NCBI GenBank assembly: GCA_029063085.1
Contig: JAIDOW010000012.1
Location: 1 to 60,821 of the forward strand
Length of the DNA stretch: 60,821 nt
Direction of reading: 5' to 3'
Origin: Lachnospiraceae bacterium
GTDB taxonomy: Bacteria > Bacillota > Clostridia > Lachnospirales > Lachnospiraceae
Position 1 is the first letter of the stretch. The number at the start of each line of letters is the position of its first letter. Shown piece after piece: positions 16,041 through 24,061 of the stretch. The notes below the pieces were generated by a model, which was given only the letters and a program-made list of their open reading frames with translations, was not told where the DNA came from and did no database searches. Made by a program: the position numbers and the translations under genes.

Positions 16041-16430
16041 TTACTTGTTGTTATTTTGGGAAAAACGCAGATGTTCTTTCAAGAGTTCTTTATACAGAAT
16101 TTCTGCACTCCAGGATACATTATGAGGGGTCAGAACAGCTTTTAGATTAATGGGCGGGATGAAGGCTTCCCTGCATTTCGCAAGAAATGTATCCACCATA
16201 TTTGAATCCATGCCGGAAAATACCAGCATTTCTGCCGGAAAGTCAGGACCCTGATAAACGGTGTTTTCTCTGTTGAAACCTTTGATACCTGCAAGATATC
16301 CCAACTTCTGTTTATAAGAAGAGGGCTTGATTTTTACAGGCTGTAATTTGAGACTGCGGCAGACTGATTCAATCTGTTTCGTCTTTTCTGGTTTTACGTG
16401 AAATAAAAGGATCTTTGCGTTACTTGCCAT
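16041..16430 (-). CDS. DUF3783 domain protein
   Basis: This encodes 129 residues. It is a small soluble protein with an N-terminal KILLFHVKPEKTKQIESVCRSLKL beta-alpha segment, followed by QKLGYLAGI and PAEMLVFSGMDSNMVDTFLAKCREAFIPPINLKAVLTPHNVSWSAEILYKELLKEH. The FSGM...D.FL...R....P..LKAVLTP.N..W motif is what I know as the DUF3783 family (PF12646), widespread in Clostridia and of unknown function. It is probably monocistronic. The intergenic region upstream carries a Fur/PerR-like dyad (16537-16559) shared with the divergent CAP gene. Confidence 0.85.
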   Translation of the reverse strand: MASNAKILLFHVKPEKTKQIESVCRSLKLQPVKIKPSSYKQKLGYLAGIKGFNRENTVYQGPDFPAEMLVFSGMDSNMVDTFLAKCREAFIPPINLKAVLTPHNVSWSAEILYKELLKEHLRFSQNNNK

Positions 16431-16536
16431 TTTTTTAGCTTCCTTTCTGCTACATCATATTGTTTTTTGTATAATATTACCATAAAGTTTGGCTATTTTC
16501 ACGGAAAAAAATTCATTGTGCACAAAGTATATAATT

Positions 16537-16559
16537 GTTATAATGAAAATGATTATAAC
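16537..16559. promoter_or_regulatory. Fur/PerR-family-like dyad
   Basis: GTTATAAT and ATTATAAC form perfect 8-bp inverted arms separated by seven bases. The half-sites TTATAAT and ATTATAA equal PerR half-sites, and the inner TGAAAAT-G-ATTATAA fits the 7-1-7 Fur consensus at 12 of 14 arm positions. The dyad lies between the divergent DUF3783 and CAP genes. AT-rich chance occurrence cannot be excluded. Confidence 0.35.
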
Positions 16560-16660
16560 TATGTGTAATAGATTTTGATATTTTATGATGTTTTGATATC
16601 TGACGTGACAAACAAAGTATTTACGAGGGATATAAGGAGAATTATAGATAGGCGGTGATA

Positions 16661-17557
16661 ATGATAATGAAACTATATCAGAAAATCAAATATATGACAG
16701 GAGTACTGGCGGTTGGTCTTGTTGTTTTGCTTTTTTCCATGCAGACAGAGGCGGCTGCTTCTAAGACTGTACAGGGAACCTGCAATTATGATGATGCTTA
16801 TCAGGTGCTAAAGCAGGTGAATAAGGAACGGAGCAAGGCAGGGGTAGGAAGTCTTACTATGGATAAGGAGTTGCTGGACGCTGCTATGATGAGGGCTGCG
16901 GAATGTACAGTTGATTTTAGTCACACCAGACCGAACGGAACGGATTGTTTTACAGCCAGTGGCAAGATGTATGGTGAGAACATTGCATTGGGATACGGAA
17001 CACCAGAAGCAGTTATGAAAGGCTGGATGAATTCAGAAGGACATAAAAAGAACATCCTGAACAAGGAATATAACTCTATCGGAATTGGCTGCTTTGTGAT
17101 AAACGGGTCCAAATACTGGGTCCAGTGTTTCGGCTTTGTCAAGGCAGAATCAGTGTCCAATCCGGGTAATTGTAAAAGTGTTTATAGAGTGTCTTTAAGT
17201 GCTTCCGAGGAAACCGTGTTAGTGAAGACCGGAGGGGAGAATGGCAATTCATTACAGTCTGGAATATCCGGCTTCAAGGTCAAAGCAGGTAAGAAGAAAC
17301 TGACTTTAACATGGAAGAAAAAGAAGGGTGTTGATGGATACCGCATTCAGATAGCAACGGATAAAGCATTTAAAAAATCACAGACCTATACTGTAAAGTC
17401 AGGGATAACAAAGAAAACAATTAAAAAATACAAAGGAAAACGGTTAAAAACAGGAAAAAAATATTATGTAAGGATTTGTACCTATATAAAAGGTACAGGA
17501 GCGAACAGGGAAAGACGCTATAGTAAATGGCAAAGTATCAGTCGGAAAGTAAAATAG
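16661..17557 (+). CDS. Secreted CAP/SCP-domain protein with FN3-like basic tail
   Basis: This encodes 298 residues from the ATG at 16661, behind GGCGG. A GTG at 16655 and an ATG at 16667 are alternatives. A signal peptide (GVLAVGLVVLLFSMQTEAAA) precedes a CAP domain (about residues 40-165) with its markers: VNKERSKAG, DFSHTRPNG carrying the conserved His, YGENIALG and EGHKKNILNKEYNSIGIGC. The C-terminal third is a fibronectin III-like module that is very rich in Lys (KAGKKKLTLTWKKKKGVDGY). It should be retained at the anionic cell wall by charge. Bacterial CAP proteins are extracellular and of unclear biochemical role. The cellulase gene follows 75 bases downstream. Confidence 0.9.
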   Translation: MIMKLYQKIKYMTGVLAVGLVVLLFSMQTEAAASKTVQGTCNYDDAYQVLKQVNKERSKAGVGSLTMDKELLDAAMMRAAECTVDFSHTRPNGTDCFTASGKMYGENIALGYGTPEAVMKGWMNSEGHKKNILNKEYNSIGIGCFVINGSKYWVQCFGFVKAESVSNPGNCKSVYRVSLSASEETVLVKTGGENGNSLQSGISGFKVKAGKKKLTLTWKKKKGVDGYRIQIATDKAFKKSQTYTVKSGITKKTIKKYKGKRLKTGKKYYVRICTYIKGTGANRERRYSKWQSISRKVK

Positions 17558-17632
17558 CAGGACAGGCAGCTTTAAAAACTGGTAAAAGGTGCTGTGAGCA
17601 GAATTGGCTGAAAATCGGGAAGGAGATTATTT

Positions 17633-20600
17633 ATGAAACAAAGGGGAAATGTAGGAAAAGTGAAACGTGTCGGTGCATGGCTGCTCACATTTGTGATGCT
17701 GTTAAGCCTTGTGATGGTGCCAGTTGGGAAGGTGGAAGCGGCAGATTTGGTAACGGTAACCAATGCAACAGAGGGGACTAAGCCCGTATATGTTAAAATT
17801 GAGGTAGAGGAGGTTATCAAAGCGTATTCTAATGCAGACGGTACCTGGCCGACACAGGATTTAACACAGTATAAAGCGGCTGTTATCAATCGTTCAGGAG
17901 GAACAATCAGTGACTGGCAGGTGACGATTCAGTCCCCGGATGCTTCCAGTTGGAATGCGGGATGGAATGGTGTAACGAGAAGTGGTAATACGATTACAAT
18001 CGGAACCTATAAGGGAACCGACCAGAGTACCGGTGAAGTGTGGACAAATGCGGAAATTGCCGACGGAAAATCGGCAGATGGTGCAGGATTTCAGATAGCA
18101 GCTTCTGCAATAGATGGTGCAACAGTGACGTTGACTTATCATGTCGGGGAATCTTCAGGGACGCCCAGTGTGGATGATACGGCTACAGATCCGTCAGTGA
18201 TCGGACAGCAGTCGGATAAGGTTAAGGCGGTATTTACGCAGAGTAATGTAGCAGGAGAATATCATGAATATTATCTGAAGATCAATAATCAGACTTCGGA
18301 CAGTATCGGGGATTGGATTGTGGCAGTTCCGATTAAGGGTGTAACCAAGGTGGAGGATTGGAGTTCATGGTCAAAGATAAAAACATGTTATACCAGTGAT
18401 TATTTGTATATTGCCCCTGTTGGCAGTGCGGTAATTCCGGCTGGTGGTTCTTTTGGTTCCACATCAGAGGAAACGATTAAGTTTAATTATTATGCAAACA
18501 GTGAGCCGTCAAATGCAGTCGTATATTACAAGACGGGAACATCATCAAGCAATGCATTTGATTCTGTGATTAACAATGCAACCGGAGGTTCTTCTGTTGG
18601 CGGCGGTACCGGTGGTTCTGGAGGAGTACAGGGAGATACTACTACGGATTTGAATCTGGATGTGGAGTATAATTTTGCAAAATTATTACAGGAATCCCTT
18701 TATTTTTATGATGCCAATATGTGTGGTGAGCTGGAGGGGAAATGTGCTCTGGATTGGAGACAAAACTGTCATTTACGGGATAAAACGTCAGTGACATATA
18801 AAGGAAAGATAGTAGATGTATCTGGTGGATTTCATGATGCAGGAGATCATGATAAGTTTGGTCTGCCGCAGGGATATACGGCTTCTATACTGGGGATTGG
18901 TTATTATGAATTTAAGGATGCCTATGAAGAAACCGGACAAACAGAGCATTTTAAAACGATTCTTGATTATTTTTGTGATTATTTTGTTCGGTGTACAGTG
19001 TTGGACAGTAATGGTAATGCAGAAGCATTCTGTTATCAGGTAGGAGATGGTGCATCCCATCATCAATGGGTATCAGCCGAGAAAGAGAACATTGATCGTC
19101 CTGCCTATTTTGCAGATAGCTCTACTCCGGCAACCGATCAGGTGAGTGAAGCCGTGGCAGCATTGGCTATTCATTATGTTAATTTTGGCAATGAAATTTA
19201 TTTGGAATATGCAGAAAAATTGTTTGCCATGGCACAGAGAAATGGGAAGCAGAAACAGACCGACGCACAGGGTGGTGCATATTACGGTTCTAGTTCTTGG
19301 GAGGATGATTATTGCCTGGCAGCAGCATGGCTTTATAAAGCAACAAAGAAAGACAATTATTTAAATGAATATAAAAAATATGAAAGTCAGGTTGATACTG
19401 GTGCAGATCCGGCATGGGATCAGGTGGGACCGTATGCAGTGGCATATGGTGGAAATTTTTCACCGTTGGCGGCAAATGCTTCCCAGAAGATTAACAGTGC
19501 AACAAAAGTCAGCAATGGATACGCATGGATTAGTCAATGGGGTTCAGCAAGATATAATTGCAATATTCAGCTTGAAGGTCTGGTTTATGATAAGAACAGT
19601 GGAAAAGAACAGCAGTATACAGAATGGGCTACCGGTCAGATGAAATTCCTGCTGGGAAACAGTGCAGATAAAAGATGCTATGTGGTCGGATATAATGCGA
19701 ATTCCAGTAAATATCCACATCATCGTACGGCGGCCGGTTATTCAGACTGGCCGAATAATGGGAATAACCATACTGTTCAGGCACATGTGTTATTAGGTGC
19801 CCTGGTAGGGGGAATTGAAAATACTTCAGGTACATATCATGATGATTCAAACGATTATTATTGTAACGAGGTAGCGATTGATTATAATGCAGCTTTTGTG
19901 GGTGCGGCGGCCGGATTGTACCTAGCCAATAAGAATAATCCGGATATTCAAAAGGAACTGGCATCTGAAGAAGAACTAACGGCAATCGGTGTCACCAAGT
20001 ATTATGGTACGCCCTCTGCGGTCAAGGTTCCGGTGGAAAGTGTATCTCTTGATAAGACAGCACTTACATTAGATGTGGCACAAACGGCAAAATTAACGAC
20101 AACAGTACTCCCGGTTGATGCCAGTAACAAGAAGGTAACATGGACGTCTTCTGATTCCAAGGTGGCTACAGTATCTGGTGGTACAGTCACCGCAGTGGCA
20201 CCGGGAACAGCGGCTATTACTGTCACTACGTCAGACGGTGAAAAAACTGCTACCTGCACGGTAACAGTAAATAAAAAGAAGATTACTTCAGTAATTTTCC
20301 CGACCGTATCCGGTAAGGTTACGGCAGGTACGGCATTGAAGAATGTAACGCTTTCCAAAACCTCTGATGAGTACGGAACCTTTGCATGGGAAAATCCTAA
20401 TACAATTGTAACCGGTTCCATGACGGGAGCAAATGTAGTCTATACGCTAAAGGATAGCACAAATGTAGAAATTGCCCCAGAAGTTTTGGGAGTTAATGCG
20501 GCAGGAAATACGGTAGCCAGAATGGTTCCTTTTACGGTGGCTAAGAAAAAGGCAACTATTATCGGACCAGATCGTATACAGGTGAATGCAGGAACCGAGT

Positions 20601-23600
20601 TAAAGAATGTTCCGGTCACAGGATATAGTACAGATGGTATAAAAGGGAGCTTTGTTTGGAATGAGGCGAGTAGGAAGCTTACTAGTCTGGATAACGGAAA
20701 GCAATTTATACTTGTTTTCATTCCGGATGATCAAGACAGTTATGATTCTGCTCAAAAGAGTGTTTCCTTTGAAGTAAAGAAAATACAGAATACAAAGATT
20801 CCGGTAGTGCCGGAACTTTTGGATAAGACTGCGGATTCTGTGACATTGAAAGTCTATGAGGGTGAAGAGGCTGTACAATATGGAATCAAATCAGGAGCAG
20901 GTAGTTACAGCTGGAGAGATTCCAATGAATTTACAGGATTGTCACCATATGCAACTTACACTTTTGCCCAGAGATTTGCGGCTGATGATATTTATGAAGC
21001 CAGTGAAGCCAGTGCAGTATTGGATGTAACTACTTATTTTTTAGAGGAAGATTGTTACAAAATAGATTTAACAAAGATTTCGGATAAATATGTGGAAGCA
21101 CATAACGGAACGATTGCTTACGATAATGAGACTAAGACAGTTACATTATTAAAGAAAGACAGTTATATCATTACAGGAGGGAATGAGAATATTACGCTTT
21201 CCTGTGGAAATGCACCTATGGTAGTACTGGATGATGCAAGGCTGAAGAAACTAGATGGGGATTCTGACATAGTGATAAAATTGATTGGTGATAATGAGAT
21301 CATGGAAGGTGTCAGGGGAACCGGCAAAGTTACGGTTCAAAATGGCAGTGAGACTGCAAATGCAGGGATGTTAACGGTTTCCGGTAATAGTGAAGGTGCG
21401 GTTTATGCGGAAAATGTGGTGATAGAAGGAGGACAGGTAACGGCTGTCGGAAGCGGGACTGCTGCTGCGGTTAAGGCAAAGGATATGATTGAGCTTTTGG
21501 GAGGAAGCCTGAAAGCGAATGCAGAAGGTGACGTGACACCGATTCAGGCAACAACGATCATATTGGACGGATGCCAGGTACAGTCTGATGCAGAGAAAGT
21601 ATACTCTCCGAATCCGGTGGATAAAAATGGTGAGGCGGTAATTCCTTGTATAGTCATTTATAAAGACGGTGAGAAAGAACTTGGCAGATATTCCGTAAAA
21701 AAAGGTTCTGAGATTGTTCTTGCAAATCTTGATAAGAAGGCAGGATACAAAGCAGAAGGATGGAAAACAGAGGGATCAGACGAAGTTTTGATTTCTGGTG
21801 CTAAAGCAGCCGTGACGGATGATATTACATATTTGGCAGAATATATCGAGATTACCGGTAGTCTGGCTGTGGAAGTGGAAGAGGAAGATACACCGCTTAC
21901 ATTGGGCTATGTTACCGATACAGGTTTGACGGTGACTGTAACAAATGATACCAATGTGACGCTTGATGAGGTTAAAGTTTTATTGGATTCAGATGAAGAT
22001 TTCACCGTAAGTCACGATAGTTTAAAAGCACTTCCTTCAGGAGCATCAGCAGAGGTTTATATAAAGCTGAAGAACGGAAAGGGAGTCAATATAGAAGGTT
22101 ATAAAGTAATTTTGTCGGTATGCAGTGATGAGTTAGAAGCTGTAATTGAAAAGGAGATTATAAGAACGGTTAAGAAGGCTCAGGCTGAAAAGCCGGAAGA
22201 AAAACCGACTGTTGTAGCGAAAACGGCACAATCCATTACAATTCTTCCTGTAGAAGGTGCAGAATACGGTATAAGAAATGCAGACGGAACATTTGAGTGG
22301 CAGGAATCGCCTATATTTGAGGGTCTGAAGCCATATACCGTGTATACATTTGCAATCCGCTATAAGGCAACAGATGATCAAGAGGCAGGCGAAGCAAGTG
22401 AAACAGTGGATCTAAGGACACTTATGTCGTTAGAAGAGCGCTATGTGGTTGATGTATCCCAGTTAGGAGATAAGGATTATGTAGAAGCTCATGGCAGTAC
22501 CATTTCCGTAGAAGGGAATACATTGATACTGAAAGAGGAAGAAATTTACAGGATTACGGGTAAAAATCCGAATCTTACCATTCAGGCGGAAGGAAACGTT
22601 ACCATTATCCTTGATAATGCAGAAGTAGCGGGAATTAAAGGAAATAAAGATGTTATAATCCGGTTAGCAGGTGATTCCAAGATTCTTTCCAATGCAGATG
22701 GCATCAGTGCAATTGAGGTGGCAGGTACGATTGTGATTTCGAAAGAGGAGGATGCTCAACAGGGTAGTGTCATAATCCAGGGGGGAAAAGAAGCAGTCGG
22801 TATAGATGCTGATAAAGTAATCATTGAGAGTGGAACGGTAACCGTGACCGGTGGAGACGGTGCTGCCGGCATTAATGCGGGTGATGTGATGATTGCAGGT
22901 GGAAATGTGACGATAACCGGTGGAGCCGGAAATACAGCGGGCATAGATGCCAATAAAGTTACGATTACTGGTGGAACAGTAAGTGTAACTGGACAGGGTG
23001 ATAAGCCGGCAATTAAGGCAGACAGTAAAGATATTAAGATAGAAATTAAAGAAACGAATGGAACAGCTTACAGAGAGCCGGATAAGGAGGACAAAAAGAA
23101 GCTGGTAGAATCCATTACAGTTACAATTTCATCTGCTACTATAATAAAAGACCGGACTGCAACAGTATCTGCTATGGTACTGCCGACAGATGCTGCTGAT
23201 AAGTCTGTAATATGGTCCAGCAGTAATCCTTCAGTTGCAACTGTCTCACAAAATGGTATAGTTACAGCAGTGTTGGAAGGAAAGACAGACATTATCGCAA
23301 CAGCAAAGGATGGAAGTGGCAAGAGCGGACAGGTCGCAGTTACGGTAGTAGATAACGGTCAGGGCGATGATGATAAAGCGGTTCAGGCGACAGGCATGAC
23401 AGTGGAAGCAGATGTAAAGGGTGCGAAAAATATTCCGGTTAAGGGAACCTTTAAACTGGCACCAAAGAAGAAGATGGAACTGAATGTAATCTTTTTGCCG
23501 GAAGATGCAGTGGAAGAAGAACTGACATTCACAAGTAAAAACGTGAAGATTGCCAAGGTGGATGAAAACGGAATCATCACTGCTGGTAAGAAAGCCGGTA

Positions 23601-23923
23601 AGACAACGATTACTGTTACTTCGGAAAACGGCTTGAAAAAGACCTTTACGGTTCAGGTAATGAAAAAACCGATTAAGAGAGTCAAGATCAAGGTCTCCAA
23701 GAAGGTGGTCAAGGTTAAAAAGAAACTTAAACTGAAGGCTGTGCTTACACCGAATAAAAAACAGGCAAGCAATGTTGTTTACTGGAAGTCAAGCAATCCG
23801 AAAGTTGCGGTGGTTTCTGCTTCTGGAGTCGTAAAGGGCGTTAAAAAAGGTAAAGCAAAAATTACCGCTGTGGCGACAGATGGCAGTGGTAAGAAAGCAA
23901 CAGTTACCATTCAGGTGAAATAG
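17633..23923 (+). CDS. Giant multidomain GH9 cellulase
   Basis: This encodes 2096 residues. A signal peptide (1-35) is followed by two CBM2-like beta-sandwich domains (about 40-180 and 195-305), the first with DWQVTIQ...WNAGWNG. A Gly-rich linker leads to a GH9 catalytic domain (about 340-765). The GH9 catalytic residues are visible: D402 and D405 in HDAGDHDKFG, His696/697 in PHHRTAAGYSDW and E746 in CNEVAIDYNAA. Downstream are a Big_2 domain (about 798-880), two MBG-like modules, and an FN3-like plus beta-helix/carbohydrate-binding unit that is duplicated (about 1065-1330 and 1520-1810). Three Big_2 domains follow, the last two Lys-rich. No dockerin or LPxTG is seen. It likely hydrolyses cellulose or beta-glucan at the cell surface. 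Confidence 0.93.
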   Translation: MKQRGNVGKVKRVGAWLLTFVMLLSLVMVPVGKVEAADLVTVTNATEGTKPVYVKIEVEEVIKAYSNADGTWPTQDLTQYKAAVINRSGGTISDWQVTIQSPDASSWNAGWNGVTRSGNTITIGTYKGTDQSTGEVWTNAEIADGKSADGAGFQIAASAIDGATVTLTYHVGESSGTPSVDDTATDPSVIGQQSDKVKAVFTQSNVAGEYHEYYLKINNQTSDSIGDWIVAVPIKGVTKVEDWSSWSKIKTCYTSDYLYIAPVGSAVIPAGGSFGSTSEETIKFNYYANSEPSNAVVYYKTGTSSSNAFDSVINNATGGSSVGGGTGGSGGVQGDTTTDLNLDVEYNFAKLLQESLYFYDANMCGELEGKCALDWRQNCHLRDKTSVTYKGKIVDVSGGFHDAGDHDKFGLPQGYTASILGIGYYEFKDAYEETGQTEHFKTILDYFCDYFVRCTVLDSNGNAEAFCYQVGDGASHHQWVSAEKENIDRPAYFADSSTPATDQVSEAVAALAIHYVNFGNEIYLEYAEKLFAMAQRNGKQKQTDAQGGAYYGSSSWEDDYCLAAAWLYKATKKDNYLNEYKKYESQVDTGADPAWDQVGPYAVAYGGNFSPLAANASQKINSATKVSNGYAWISQWGSARYNCNIQLEGLVYDKNSGKEQQYTEWATGQMKFLLGNSADKRCYVVGYNANSSKYPHHRTAAGYSDWPNNGNNHTVQAHVLLGALVGGIENTSGTYHDDSNDYYCNEVAIDYNAAFVGAAAGLYLANKNNPDIQKELASEEELTAIGVTKYYGTPSAVKVPVESVSLDKTALTLDVAQTAKLTTTVLPVDASNKKVTWTSSDSKVATVSGGTVTAVAPGTAAITVTTSDGEKTATCTVTVNKKKITSVIFPTVSGKVTAGTALKNVTLSKTSDEYGTFAWENPNTIVTGSMTGANVVYTLKDSTNVEIAPEVLGVNAAGNTVARMVPFTVAKKKATIIGPDRIQVNAGTELKNVPVTGYSTDGIKGSFVWNEASRKLTSLDNGKQFILVFIPDDQDSYDSAQKSVSFEVKKIQNTKIPVVPELLDKTADSVTLKVYEGEEAVQYGIKSGAGSYSWRDSNEFTGLSPYATYTFAQRFAADDIYEASEASAVLDVTTYFLEEDCYKIDLTKISDKYVEAHNGTIAYDNETKTVTLLKKDSYIITGGNENITLSCGNAPMVVLDDARLKKLDGDSDIVIKLIGDNEIMEGVRGTGKVTVQNGSETANAGMLTVSGNSEGAVYAENVVIEGGQVTAVGSGTAAAVKAKDMIELLGGSLKANAEGDVTPIQATTIILDGCQVQSDAEKVYSPNPVDKNGEAVIPCIVIYKDGEKELGRYSVKKGSEIVLANLDKKAGYKAEGWKTEGSDEVLISGAKAAVTDDITYLAEYIEITGSLAVEVEEEDTPLTLGYVTDTGLTVTVTNDTNVTLDEVKVLLDSDEDFTVSHDSLKALPSGASAEVYIKLKNGKGVNIEGYKVILSVCSDELEAVIEKEIIRTVKKAQAEKPEEKPTVVAKTAQSITILPVEGAEYGIRNADGTFEWQESPIFEGLKPYTVYTFAIRYKATDDQEAGEASETVDLRTLMSLEERYVVDVSQLGDKDYVEAHGSTISVEGNTLILKEEEIYRITGKNPNLTIQAEGNVTIILDNAEVAGIKGNKDVIIRLAGDSKILSNADGISAIEVAGTIVISKEEDAQQGSVIIQGGKEAVGIDADKVIIESGTVTVTGGDGAAGINAGDVMIAGGNVTITGGAGNTAGIDANKVTITGGTVSVTGQGDKPAIKADSKDIKIEIKETNGTAYREPDKEDKKKLVESITVTISSATIIKDRTATVSAMVLPTDAADKSVIWSSSNPSVATVSQNGIVTAVLEGKTDIIATAKDGSGKSGQVAVTVVDNGQGDDDKAVQATGMTVEADVKGAKNIPVKGTFKLAPKKKMELNVIFLPEDAVEEELTFTSKNVKIAKVDENGIITAGKKAGKTTITVTSENGLKKTFTVQVMKKPIKRVKIKVSKKVVKVKKKLKLKAVLTPNKKQASNVVYWKSSNPKVAVVSASGVVKGVKKGKAKITAVATDGSGKKATVTIQVK

Positions 23924-23927
23924 TAAT

Positions 23928-23972
23928 AAAAATTCACTCATTTTCATTTCTATGTGGAATGGGTGAATTTTT
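23928..23972 (+). terminator. Intrinsic terminator after the cellulase gene
   Basis: AAAAATTCACTCATT pairs with AATGGGTGAATTTTT (one G-U pair) across a 15-base loop and ends in a T-run. It lies directly after the cellulase stop codon and could act in both directions. Confidence 0.8.
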
Positions 23973-24061
23973 ATTTACTTGTAAAGAAAGTTGTATAATA
24001 GTATAATTATGCACAGAGAAATGTAAAAAATGATTTCTCGCAAATATGTAGGAGGGCAAAT

